A DNA stretch of 18,349 bases from Gammaproteobacteria bacterium (GTDB lineage: Bacteria > Pseudomonadota > Gammaproteobacteria > SZUA-229): assembly GCA_029287815.1 (NCBI GenBank), contig JARFQK010000016.1, positions 1 through 18,349 of the forward strand. The letters run 5' to 3'. The notes beneath the pieces are model-generated. The model made no database searches. It had not been told where the DNA came from and saw only the letters and a program-made list of their open reading frames with translations. How positions within the stretch are numbered: position 1 is the stretch's first letter; the number at the start of each line of letters is the position of its first letter. The translations under genes were made by a program, and so were the position numbers. Shown here in pieces: positions 1 through 6,366 of the stretch.

Positions 1-1
1 T

Positions 2-247
2 TTGCGCATGACGGCGTTGGACAAACCAGGCGTGCTCGCCGAGGTATCCGAGGTGTTTGCCCAGCATCGTATCAGCCTCGAGGCAGTACTGCAGAAAGAG
101 CCGCCAGAAGGTGCTGACAAGGTACATCTGGTGCTGGTGACACAAAAAGTCAAGGAAAGCGACATGAATGCGGCGATAGCCGAGGTGGAGGCTTTCGAGG
201 AAATAGAGGGCAGGGTGACGCGCATTCGTCTGGAGCATCTCGGCTGA
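2..247 (+). CDS. hom: Homoserine dehydrogenase, C-terminal ACT domain (5' end outside window)
   Basis: This is the last 81 residues or so of homoserine dehydrogenase, the NAD(P)H enzyme that reduces aspartate semialdehyde to homoserine in threonine and methionine synthesis. Only the C-terminal regulatory ACT domain is visible. It opens with LRMTALDKPGVLAEVSEVF, the beta-alpha start of an ACT fold with the conserved D-x-PGVLA turn, and continues through the ISLEAVLQKE and VHLVLVT strands. In this family the ACT domain carries threonine feedback inhibition. The reading frame is open to the window edge, so the true start lies upstream. The assignment rests on the ACT signature plus the nearby threonine synthase. 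ACT domains occur in other enzymes, so the exact name is an inference, though a strong one. The gene runs towards thrC rather than forming a hom-thrC operon with it. Confidence 0.85.
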   Translation: MRMTALDKPGVLAEVSEVFAQHRISLEAVLQKEPPEGADKVHLVLVTQKVKESDMNAAIAEVEAFEEIEGRVTRIRLEHLG

Positions 248-250
248 GAA

Positions 251-283
251 AGTCCACAGATGAACGCGGATGAACACAGATGA
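251..283 (+). repeat. Dispersed repeat with internal ~10-base periodicity, copy 1 (inverted partner at 621-652)
   Basis: The sequence is built from three related units: CACAGATGAA, CGCGGATGAA and CACAGATGAA. A copy in the opposite orientation lies at 621-652; reading that one on the minus strand, 28 of 32 bases match. The copy begins 3 bases after the hom stop codon. No coding sense is apparent. The function is unknown. Confidence 0.7.
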
Positions 284-351
284 ATATATGATTGGTTCGA
301 TTGCGAAAAACGCGAAGGACGCAGAATAATGCTGGTGGGTCAGCAGCATTT

Positions 352-427
352 GTAGGGTGCGCCGTGCGCACCAGAATCGAGAATGGGCGTGCCTTTACCG
401 GCTTTTGGTGCGCGCGGCGCACTCTAC
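352..427. repeat. Imperfect 21-base inverted repeat forming a long hairpin element
   Basis: The left arm is 352-372 (begins GTAGGGTGCGCCG) and the right arm 407-427 (ends GCGCACTCTAC). The arms are complementary at 19 of 21 positions and enclose a 34-base spacer. The element sits mid-way in the gap between hom and thrC. As RNA it would fold into a GC-rich hairpin in either direction. It could help end transcription of the two convergent genes, but there is no run of U after it, so a standard intrinsic terminator is not supported. Confidence 0.6.
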
Positions 428-455
428 GGTGCCGATGTTATTGCGCGAGGACTGA

Positions 456-492
456 GGAGATTGCCACGCCGCTGTCGCGGCTCGCAATGACG
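456..492 (+). repeat. 37-base dispersed repeat (GGAGATTGCC...CTCGCAATGACG), copy 1
   Basis: This matches the copy at 4050-4086 at 32 of 37 bases with no gaps. It starts GGAGATTGCC and ends CTCGCAATGACG. The end CTCGCAAT pairs with ATTGCGCGAG about 10 bases upstream of the unit, apart from one extra base, so the locus can fold into a hairpin. Both copies lie between genes. It resembles the short GC-rich intergenic repeats common in bacterial genomes; I cannot name the family. Confidence 0.65.
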
Positions 493-620
493 AGTTAGCG
501 GGACATCAATGATAAGGGCACTGGGCTTGTTGCATCATTGGCAGCTTTGCGATCTCGCTCAGCGTTAAGGGCTGATCAGAGATGGTGTGTACGCGCCTCC
601 CCAGGAATGAAGCTTCCAAA
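493..620. other. Intergenic stretch with no recognisable gene
   Basis: This is the unexplained part of the 449-bp gap between hom and thrC. Short open frames cross it on both strands, but none has a plausible ribosome binding site or a recognisable protein. I see no hairpin followed by a T run. It could be the decayed remnant of an older gene or repeat; nothing in the sequence settles this. Confidence 0.5.
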
Positions 621-652
621 CATCTGTGTTTATCGGCGTTCATCCGGGGACT
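621..652 (-). repeat. Dispersed repeat, inverted copy 2 of the 251-283 unit
   Basis: Read on the minus strand this gives AGTCC, then GGATGAACGC, then AACACAGATG, matching 28 of 32 bases of the copy at 251-282. With that copy it flanks most of the hom/thrC gap as an inverted pair. It is followed at 672-690 by a short CTTTGCGCCTTTGCGG run that belongs to another repeat type seen at 4130-4176 and 13691-13727. Confidence 0.65.
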
Positions 653-696
653 GTAGTTTTGGTCGTTCAGACTTTGCGCCTTTGCGGTTAGAAGTA

Positions 697-2166
697 TCAC
701 AAGAACGCAAGTATCTCATCCTCGATCGCCTCTTTGTCGATCACGGTTTTCTGGGCAATCTCCTTCTCGAACAGCGCGCTGATCATTGGTGGGATTGAAA
801 TGCCGGCTGAGTGCGCGATCGATTGCAGCGCATCGATATCATGCGCATCCTCTTCGCCGGTCAGCGCATTTGCAATGACCGGAGAGAACTTGGTCCATTC
901 TGCTGTCGAGTAGACGATGGTTTTTAGCGGTTTTTCTCGACAGTTTCGGTAAGCCTCAAAACAGGTTGCCGTGTGCGGATCCATCAAGTAACCCCGTTCG
1001 AAAGTTTCCTTAATGTAAGCCTTGCCTTTTTCATCCTGACAAAAGTCCGCTGCAAAAATCGCCTGGATCTGTTCGAGTTCAGTTGAAGCCAGTTGATAGC
1101 ATTTCTCGGCATCCAATTGCCGCATCAGTGCTTTCGTTCGCTGGGCACCGAACAGATCGAACAAGATACGTTCGATGTTGGATGATTTCAGGATATCCAT
1201 CGCCGGTGATGTCGTCTGAATCAGATCGACAGAACGCAGGTTGTATATGCCGGTGCGAATAAACTGCGTGAGGATATTGTTGCGGTTGGACGCAATCAGT
1301 ATTTTCTCGACGGGCAGGCCCATCTTCATTGCATAATAGCCACCGAGCGCATTGCCGAAGTTGCCGCTGGGTACATCGAGATAGACTCTCTCGCCCATCG
1401 AAATCGCTTGTTGGCGGACCAGTTCCAGATAGGAGTGCAAGTGATAGATGATCTGGAAGATGATTCGCCCAAAATTCACCGAGTTGGCCGCAGAAACGCG
1501 TATGTCTTTCTGGTGCAGGGTCTCTTTGAAACTGTCAGAGGCCAGCAGGTGCTTGAGGGCATTCTGTGTGTCATCAAAATCGCCGTTGACGCCAATCACT
1601 TTCAGATTACCTGCGTCTTCGGTGACCATTTGCAGGCGTTGCACATCGGAGGTCCCCCCAACCGGATACATGCAGGCCACTTTGACGTTGGCTTTGTTCT
1701 TGAACGTCTCCAGAGCCGCCGGCCCAGTATCGCCCGAGGTGGCCGCAAGTATCAGGTAATTTTCGTGGCGGCTCTGTGCGATCGCGGACAGCACAATACC
1801 GAATGGCTGAAGGGCCATGTCCTTGAACGCGCGCGTCGGTCCGTGATAAAGCTCACTGACATAAAGGTCGTCGTAGACCCGGACTACCGGCACCGGATTG
1901 GAAGGGTCATCGAATCCATCATACAGCGCCAGCGCTTGATCGATGATTTCGGCCGGGATGTCAATTTCGAACTTCATCAACACCGCACGCGCAAGTGTCT
2001 TGTAGCTAGAACCAAGATGATCGATGAAAAAATCTTCGTCCAGACGCGGTAAAGATTCAGGGGAGTATAGTCCGCCGAAAGACGCTATCGGCGCCAGAAT
2101 GGCCTCCGAGAAGCTGGCATGCTCCGGATGGTGGCCGTCATTACCGCGAGTTTCTATGAATTTCAT
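697..2166 (-). CDS. thrC: Threonine synthase (long, PLP-dependent type)
   Basis: This enzyme converts O-phosphohomoserine to threonine and phosphate, the last step of threonine synthesis, using pyridoxal phosphate in the cytoplasm. The protein is 489 residues from the chosen start, fitting the longer threonine synthases. It opens MKFIETRG, typical of the family N-terminus. The motif HGPTRAFKDMALQPFG places the PLP-binding lysine at about residue 115. The phosphate-binding SGDTGPAA loop and the DVPSGNFGNALGG motif are also present. An in-frame ATG 12 bases upstream (2178) is possible, but the ATG at 2166 has GGGA six bases before it, and the TATAAT at 2192-2197 would leave the upstream ATG almost no leader. 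The gene converges with hom, so the two are not one transcript. The identification is very secure. Confidence 0.97.
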   Translation of the reverse strand: MKFIETRGNDGHHPEHASFSEAILAPIASFGGLYSPESLPRLDEDFFIDHLGSSYKTLARAVLMKFEIDIPAEIIDQALALYDGFDDPSNPVPVVRVYDDLYVSELYHGPTRAFKDMALQPFGIVLSAIAQSRHENYLILAATSGDTGPAALETFKNKANVKVACMYPVGGTSDVQRLQMVTEDAGNLKVIGVNGDFDDTQNALKHLLASDSFKETLHQKDIRVSAANSVNFGRIIFQIIYHLHSYLELVRQQAISMGERVYLDVPSGNFGNALGGYYAMKMGLPVEKILIASNRNNILTQFIRTGIYNLRSVDLIQTTSPAMDILKSSNIERILFDLFGAQRTKALMRQLDAEKCYQLASTELEQIQAIFAADFCQDEKGKAYIKETFERGYLMDPHTATCFEAYRNCREKPLKTIVYSTAEWTKFSPVIANALTGEEDAHDIDALQSIAHSAGISIPPMISALFEKEIAQKTVIDKEAIEDEILAFL

Positions 2167-2191
2167 TGTCGATCCCATTGAATTTGGGCGG

Positions 2192-2220
2192 ATTATAGCG
2201 AATCAGGTTTTATCTATGGA
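2192..2220 (-). promoter_or_regulatory. Candidate thrC promoter (perfect -10)
   Basis: On the minus strand a perfect TATAAT (2192-2197) lies 25 bases before the chosen thrC ATG. The -35 region around 2215-2220 reads TCCATA with a 17-base spacer, matching the consensus at only three positions. Transcription would start near 2185, giving a leader of about 19 bases, which favours the ATG at 2166. Confidence 0.4.
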
Positions 2221-2222
2221 AG

Positions 2223-2253
2223 CTCTGAATCATTCATCCGTGAATTATCAGAG
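2223..2253. other. Hairpin between sugE and thrC
   Basis: CTCTGA (2223-2228) pairs with TCAGAG (2248-2253), and ATTCA (2232-2236) pairs with TGAAT (2241-2245), around a TCCG loop with a 3/2 internal loop. It lies about 80 bases past the sugE stop and just upstream of the thrC promoter candidate, both on the minus strand. It lacks a T run, so it may be a weak terminator for sugE, a protein-binding site for thrC, or chance. Confidence 0.3.
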
Positions 2254-2331
2254 TCTCCCCATGTGGCTCATCGATAACAGCGGTGTTTGGCAGGGTCGGC
2301 TCGGGCCGCGTCGGTGCATAACCCGGTCACA

Positions 2332-2649
2332 TCAGTTGGAAACCAACTTCAATCCAATAATTCCGGCAACGATCAGGAAAAGGCTGAGAATCCTCAACGT
2401 ATCCGTCGACTCACCGAACAGGATCATACCCAGGATAGCGACACCGACAGCGCCGATCCCCGTCCAGACAGCATAGGCCGTACCTACCGGAATGGTTTTC
2501 ATTGCTGCTGACAACAGAACGAAACTGATGGCCATCGCCGCGATCGTCAATAGCGAGGGCATCAGGCGCGTAAAACCCTCGGTATATTTAAGGCCAATGG
2601 CCCAGCCACATTCAAAAAGCCCCGCGGTAATCAGATAAATCCAGGCCAT
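2332..2649 (-). CDS. sugE: SMR-family guanidinium exporter (SugE/Gdx type)
   Basis: This is a small four-helix membrane protein of 105 residues, the standard length of small multidrug resistance transporters, which work as antiparallel dimers in the inner membrane. Glu13 sits in the first helix in AGLFECGWAIGLKYTEGFTR, which resembles the Gdx (formerly SugE) branch rather than EmrE/QacE. Gdx proteins exchange guanidinium ions for protons. Further hydrophobic segments are at about residues 31-50, 57-75 and 84-103. A GGAG (minus strand, 2656-2659) lies six bases before the ATG. I looked upstream for a guanidine riboswitch and could not support one. The family call is secure; the substrate is inferred from subfamily motifs. 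Confidence 0.93.
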   Translation of the reverse strand: MAWIYLITAGLFECGWAIGLKYTEGFTRLMPSLLTIAAMAISFVLLSAAMKTIPVGTAYAVWTGIGAVGVAILGMILFGESTDTLRILSLFLIVAGIIGLKLVSN

Positions 2650-2661
2650 GATCCACTCCGG

Positions 2662-2690
2662 TTTATAGTAAGCTGTAATGGCTGTTTCAA
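2662..2690 (-). promoter_or_regulatory. Candidate sugE promoter, unusually close to the start codon
   Basis: On the minus strand TTGAAA (2685-2690) is followed by a 17-base spacer and TATAAA (2662-2667), five of six matches in each box. The -10 ends only 12 bases before the sugE ATG, so transcription would begin around 2655, downstream of the GGAG ribosome binding site. Either the message has a very short leader, or this pair is fortuitous and the real promoter is further upstream. Confidence 0.4.
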
Positions 2691-2755
2691 AACGACGTCG
2701 TGATGTTACCGTTAATCGGGTGATCTGGCTATCGTAGCAGCAGGGCCAAGTGGCA

Positions 2756-2825
2756 AATCCGCATTTCTCAACATGCGGGCTATCGCCTGCGCCTGCTCCC
2801 GTGATACCGGTGAGAAATGCGGATT
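2756..2825. repeat. 70-bp inverted-repeat element of the CCGCATTTCTCA family
   Basis: Arms AATCCGCATTTCTCA (2756-2770) and TGAGAAATGCGGATT (2811-2825) are perfectly complementary over 15 bases. The 37 bases at 2786-2822 match 35 of 37 bases at 7843-7879 in the larger element. It ends four bases before the antiporter start codon at 2830, so it supplies that gene's immediate upstream sequence. Confidence 0.75.
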
Positions 2826-2829
2826 AGCT

Positions 2830-3990
2830 ATGGGCAATATAATTTTTGAGCTAATGTTGATCTTTTCCGGTGCTGCTGTACTGGCAACGCTGTTTCTATA
2901 TCTAAAGCAGCCGATCATCCTTGCCTACATCGCGTTGGGTGTAGCCATTGGACCGTCGGGTCTGCAATTGATCGATAATCCGCACCACATCGAACAGTTG
3001 TCGCACGTCGGGATTATTCTGCTGTTGTTCTTGATTGGTCTCAATCTCAGGCCTGACCGGATGGTCGGATTGTTCGGCAAAGTCAGCGCGCTGACATTGG
3101 CCACATCGATAATGTTCATGTCGATCATCACAATTTCGGCTTATTTGCTGGGGTTTGCATTCCTTCAAAGCCTGGTTATCGGTGCTGCCCTGATGTTTTC
3201 GAGCACGATCATCGGTTTGAAATTGATACCAACGACGACACTGCATCATAAGCACCGTGGCGAGATGATGGTCAGTGTCTTGCTGCTACAAGATATACTC
3301 GCGATCATTCTAATCTTGCTGATCACGGGCGGGCAGGAGAACAACATTACACTGACGATCTCGCTACTGCTGTTGAAGTTTATTCTGCTTACCGTCACCT
3401 CGCTAGTCGTCGTCAAGTATGTGATCACGGCGTTGTATACCAGGTTCGATACGTTTCGGGAACATACTTTTCTGTTGTCGCTGGGCTGGGGATTGTTGGT
3501 CGCCGGCGTCGCCGAAAGCCTTGGTCTTTCGTTCGAGATGGGCGCATTCGTCGCCGGGGTATCCATCGCAACATTGCCGATTGCGCGGGTGATCGCGGAA
3601 GAGCTAAAACCGCTTCGAGATTTTTTTCTTATTTTGTTTTTTTTCTCCATCGGTGCTCAATTCGATCTTATGGCAATGGCAGATGTGATCCTTCCTGGAG
3701 CCCTCATTGCTCTGATTATCATCGTCAGCAAACCGATGATCTATCGCTGGGGTTTCAGACTTGTCGGTGAGAGAGATCATGTGTCGGCTGAGCTGGGCAT
3801 ACGACTCGGGCAGGCCAGTGAATTTTCCCTGCTGGTCGCTTATGGTGCGTTGATGTCAGGCGTTATCGATCAACGGTCGACTTATCTGGTGCAGATGGTC
3901 GTGGTCCTGACCTTCGTGATTTCTACGTACTGGGTCATCAGCAAATACCCAACGCCAATTTCAACCCAGGCCAGCCAGCGTCGGGATTAA
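2830..3990 (+). CDS. KefB/KefC-like cation:proton antiporter without RCK domain
   Basis: This is an inner-membrane monovalent cation/proton antiporter of the CPA2 family, 386 residues with roughly a dozen hydrophobic segments. Family motifs are visible: LGVAIGPSGL near residue 36, LLLFLIGLNLRPD near 64, LLQDILAI in the middle, FEMGAFVAGVSIA, and RLGQASEFSLLV near the C-terminus. KefB and KefC carry a cytoplasmic nucleotide-binding RCK/TrkA-N domain after the membrane part; here the protein stops soon after the last helix, so glutathione- or NAD-linked gating of that kind is unlikely. The frame stays open upstream to 2773, but that extension lies inside the repeat at 2756-2825 and is hydrophilic and Cys-rich, so ATG 2830 is preferred. 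No good ribosome binding site is seen. The ion specificity (K+ or Na+) cannot be read from sequence. Confidence 0.85.
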   Translation: MGNIIFELMLIFSGAAVLATLFLYLKQPIILAYIALGVAIGPSGLQLIDNPHHIEQLSHVGIILLLFLIGLNLRPDRMVGLFGKVSALTLATSIMFMSIITISAYLLGFAFLQSLVIGAALMFSSTIIGLKLIPTTTLHHKHRGEMMVSVLLLQDILAIILILLITGGQENNITLTISLLLLKFILLTVTSLVVVKYVITALYTRFDTFREHTFLLSLGWGLLVAGVAESLGLSFEMGAFVAGVSIATLPIARVIAEELKPLRDFFLILFFFSIGAQFDLMAMADVILPGALIALIIIVSKPMIYRWGFRLVGERDHVSAELGIRLGQASEFSLLVAYGALMSGVIDQRSTYLVQMVVVLTFVISTYWVISKYPTPISTQASQRRD

Positions 3991-3996
3991 GCGCTG

Positions 3997-4013
3997 GTTC
4001 ATTTTACATGAAC
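3997..4013 (+). terminator. Weak hairpin after the antiporter gene
   Basis: GTTCAT (3997-4002) and ATGAAC (4008-4013) form a 6-bp stem with a TTTAC loop, seven bases after the antiporter stop. The following bases are not T-rich, so it is at best a poor intrinsic terminator. Confidence 0.25.
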
Positions 4014-4049
4014 GCACCTTCCAATATTTATGGGCCTTGCGAGACCGAT

Positions 4050-4086
4050 GGAGATTGCCGCGTCGCTGCCGCTCCTCGCAATGACG
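4050..4086 (+). repeat. 37-base dispersed repeat (GGAGATTGCC...CTCGCAATGACG), copy 2
   Basis: It matches the copy at 456-492 at 32 of 37 positions in the same orientation. It lies between the ends of the convergent antiporter and lipase-maturation-factor genes, just as copy 1 lies between the convergent hom and thrC. Confidence 0.65.
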
Positions 4087-4129
4087 TCTAATATTGATCT
4101 TCGGTCTGAAGGGCACGGCGTTCCACCCG

Positions 4130-4176
4130 CAAAAAACTTTGCGTCCTTTGCGCCTTTGCGTCTCTGCGTCTTTGCG
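4130..4176 (-). repeat. Run of TTTGCGxC units (minus strand: ACGCAAAG/GCGCAAAG)
   Basis: Short units of 8-10 bases such as CTTTGCGTCC, TTTGCGCC, TTTGCGTC and TCTGCGTC follow one another. Read on the minus strand they give AACGCAAAGACGCAGAGACG and so on. Related runs occur at 672-690 (same orientation) and at 13691-13727 (opposite orientation). The run ends 17 bases before the stop end of the next gene, at 4193. It is non-coding, and its role is unknown. Confidence 0.6.
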
Positions 4177-4192
4177 TTAAATCATCTTCCGT

Positions 4193-5623
4193 TCAACGAT
4201 AGATTCCAGGCAGTGGCGTAAACGGTCCAAGGTAGCTCCTGTTCCACCAGTTACCGGTCATCCTGTGCTCATCGATCGTGGTAAACGTGTATTCGAATGC
4301 CTGCACGCGGACAGCGATCGGGGGTGTTTGTGCGAATGGGTTGTGTTCGAGCATCGCCGAAACACTGGGCGAATTTTCGAGCAATCTGATCAGGAAGTTT
4401 TCGAACCAGACGAGAAAGTCCGGATGCAGTGGTACAAACCATGCCATCCAATCGAGTCGCGGATGATGTGGAATCACGACATGGAGCGGTTTGTTCAACG
4501 CGCCGGGCTTGTACTTGAAATCATAGGGAATCCAGTTCTTGCCGTCGACGCTGCCTTCGATGATGAGCTCTATTCGCTGCTGATTGATCGTTGGAAACAC
4601 ATGATATTTGTTTGCGATCGACCAGCGTTGGACATAAGCCAGGACTTTGTCGACCTTACCGGTGACCGGCCTGGCGGTGGCCATTTCCCAGAGATGAATG
4701 GTACTGGCAATCAGGATGAGTGTTGCAAACACGTACGATGCGGTGCTTACCACCAGTGACGAGCTTGTCAGGGGGTTTTGCTGGACTAACCAGTTGCCCA
4801 GGCTGTTCGGCAGCACTTTGCGAACGGCCTTGTCATCAAACAAAAACAGGCAAAGTATGATCGTGAGTATGTTGAACCAGTTATGATTGCTGGTCATGAT
4901 GATCAATAACTGCAGCCCGAGGGTCAGCCACGCAGCGATAAAGCGGTATTTGCGCGACATGAACATCATGAAGGGCACGACCAATTCGATCAGCAAGGTT
5001 GCAGCTGTTGCGACCACCAGAAGCCACTCAGGCAGTTGATGTGCGTACCAGCCGCCGATGTGGGGTAATGGTTGCGTCTCGAAGTAATAGACGAGCGCCG
5101 ATAGCCCGGCCCAACTTGGATCCTGGCTGACAATCTTCGACAATCCGGACATGAACCGAAGCCTGAAAAGCAGCCAACGGTACAGCAAGATCACCAGTCG
5201 CGAATTGGGCGTCAGAAAAATCGCGAGGAAACCGGCTTCTAGCAGCAGCAGGTCCCACTGGAAACTCATGAAGATCTGCCCCGCGTAAAAAAGTGAAAGG
5301 TAGAGCAGGTACAGAATCAGCAACGACAGCCGGACCCGGTAATTCAGGAAAAGCAATACCGAGAAAGCACAACCCAACCAGGTCGCAGCGGTCAAGGCAG
5401 TATCACCCGCATTGACCCAGAACACAGTTGGATAGGCCAGAAATCGCATCCAGCCCAGCCGGTCCGTTGCTTGTTCGAGCATTTCGGTGACAGGAAGTAT
5501 GCCGTCCTGGCCGGCCAGCGCGACGATCTGGGAAGAAAGCGAGGCGAAGGCGATAAAATAGACCACCGCCAAAAGCTTGACAAACAGTGCCGAGATCAGT
5601 TCGTACGTGTTTTCCTGTTGCAT
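4193..5623 (-). CDS. Lipase maturation factor family membrane protein
   Basis: This is a 476-residue polytopic membrane protein resembling the lipase maturation factor family (LMF1 in animals, needed for folding of secreted lipases). The N-terminal two thirds hold several hydrophobic helices. Family-like segments include FMSFQWDLLLLEAGFLAIFL, the SGLSKIVSQDPSWAGLSAL stretch with its conserved D-P-x-W, YYFETQPLPH followed by WYAHQLPEWL, and SNHNWFNILTI. The C-terminal third is soluble and contains a DGKNWIPYDFKYKPG-type segment. A 479-residue version starting at the ATG 9 bases upstream (5632) is possible; 5623 is chosen because GGA lies eight bases before it. The function of bacterial members is not well established, and no lipase gene is nearby. 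The family call is confident; the role is not. Confidence 0.82.
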   Translation of the reverse strand: MQQENTYELISALFVKLLAVVYFIAFASLSSQIVALAGQDGILPVTEMLEQATDRLGWMRFLAYPTVFWVNAGDTALTAATWLGCAFSVLLFLNYRVRLSLLILYLLYLSLFYAGQIFMSFQWDLLLLEAGFLAIFLTPNSRLVILLYRWLLFRLRFMSGLSKIVSQDPSWAGLSALVYYFETQPLPHIGGWYAHQLPEWLLVVATAATLLIELVVPFMMFMSRKYRFIAAWLTLGLQLLIIMTSNHNWFNILTIILCLFLFDDKAVRKVLPNSLGNWLVQQNPLTSSSLVVSTASYVFATLILIASTIHLWEMATARPVTGKVDKVLAYVQRWSIANKYHVFPTINQQRIELIIEGSVDGKNWIPYDFKYKPGALNKPLHVVIPHHPRLDWMAWFVPLHPDFLVWFENFLIRLLENSPSVSAMLEHNPFAQTPPIAVRVQAFEYTFTTIDEHRMTGNWWNRSYLGPFTPLPGIYR

Positions 5624-5650
5624 CAAGATCATCCGATTCGCGCAACAGAA

Positions 5651-5679
5651 ACTATACCAGTTGCCCTATCCGCGCCCAA
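5651..5679 (-). promoter_or_regulatory. Candidate extended -10 promoter for the lipase-maturation-factor gene
   Basis: On the minus strand TATAGT (5651-5656) is preceded by TGG, giving an extended -10 (TGnTATAGT), with TTGGGC as -35 (5674-5679) and a 17-base spacer. It would start transcription just upstream of the gene, separating it from aat. Confidence 0.4.
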
Positions 5680-5691
5680 ATGTAAAAGCAG

Positions 5692-5708
5692 ATATGCGGG
5701 CTGGCTAT
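5692..5708. repeat. Fragment of the CCGCATTTCTCA repeat family
   Basis: ATATGCGGGCTGGCT resembles the right arm AAATGCGGGCTAGCC of the element at 7637-7884. It reaches the aat stop codon (5708-5710). It is short, so the match could be chance; the same placement at other gene ends makes it worth recording. Confidence 0.35.
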
Positions 5709-6358
5709 TAGCCGCAATACTCTTTCAGGTATTCGATAAACTGCGTTCGCGGAATCATTTCGGCGCCCATGCGTTCCATGTGTTCAGAATAAACCTGCAC
5801 ATCGATCAGTTTCGGTTGAATTTTGTGGCACAGGTATTCCAACGCAACTTTGGAAGCGTCTGGTCGATTGCTGAACATGGATTCGCCGAAAAATACATCG
5901 CCCAAAGACATGCCGTACAGTCCGCCGACGAGTTCATTTTCCTGCCAGCACTCGATGGAGTGCGCATATCCGAACTCATGCATTTGGCAGTAAGCCTCGA
6001 GCATTTCATGCGTGATCCAGGTGCCTGAATCGCCTTTGCGTGGTTGGGCGCACTGCAGCATGACTTCTCGGAATGCGGTGTCCTGTCTTATTGCGAACAG
6101 CTGCTTTTTTAAAGTTTTTCGGAGACTACGCGAAATCCTCAGCTTTGTTGGAAACAGCACGCAGCGCGGATCGGGGGACCACCATAAAACCGGTTGTCCT
6201 TGGGAGTACCAGGGAAAGATCCCCTGGCGGTAGGCCTTTAACAGCATTTTGGGGGATAACAGACCGCCGGCTGCGAGCAGCCCGTCCGGATCGGTCAGTG
6301 CTTGCTCGACCGGAGGAAATTCATAATCGTGGTCCTCGAGCCAGACGAGTGCGGGCAT
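5708..6358 (-). CDS. aat: Leucyl/phenylalanyl-tRNA--protein transferase
   Basis: Aat transfers Leu or Phe from aminoacyl-tRNA to proteins with N-terminal Lys or Arg, marking them for ClpS/ClpAP degradation in the bacterial N-degron pathway. The protein is 216 residues, a normal length. It contains FPPVEQALTDPDGLLAAGG, the signature YRQGIFPWYSQGQPVLWWSP (residues 43-62), and GGLYGMSLGDVFFGESMFS with Glu159. LIDVQ places Asp186 and Gln188 exactly at the positions of the E. coli catalytic pair. The gene begins eight bases after the upstream small gene, as the last member of a tight three-gene set. In many gammaproteobacteria aat lies near clpA, clpS, infA or ate; none is visible here. No clear ribosome binding site precedes the ATG, so translation may be coupled. 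Confidence 0.96.
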   Translation of the reverse strand: MPALVWLEDHDYEFPPVEQALTDPDGLLAAGGLLSPKMLLKAYRQGIFPWYSQGQPVLWWSPDPRCVLFPTKLRISRSLRKTLKKQLFAIRQDTAFREVMLQCAQPRKGDSGTWITHEMLEAYCQMHEFGYAHSIECWQENELVGGLYGMSLGDVFFGESMFSNRPDASKVALEYLCHKIQPKLIDVQVYSEHMERMGAEMIPRTQFIEYLKEYCG

Positions 6359-6366
6359 CAGTATGG

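Noticed and set aside
538..798. Possible small plus-strand gene running into the thrC 3' end
   Set aside because: It overlaps thrC antisense, crosses a dispersed repeat, has no ribosome binding site and gives no recognisable protein.
2650..2760. Guanidine riboswitch (mini-ykkC/guanidine-II) upstream of sugE
   Set aside because: Only one weak TTA-ACGG-TAA hairpin is present on the minus strand and the second ACGR-loop hairpin is missing; the stems are too short to support the call.
2773..2829. N-terminal extension of the antiporter (19 residues)
   Set aside because: The extension lies within the inverted-repeat element and is hydrophilic and Cys-rich; the family N-terminus fits the ATG at 2830.
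4030..4221. Small plus-strand gene of 63 codons after the antiporter
   Set aside because: It is composed of two repeat types (4050-4086 and 4130-4176) and runs into the opposite-strand gene.
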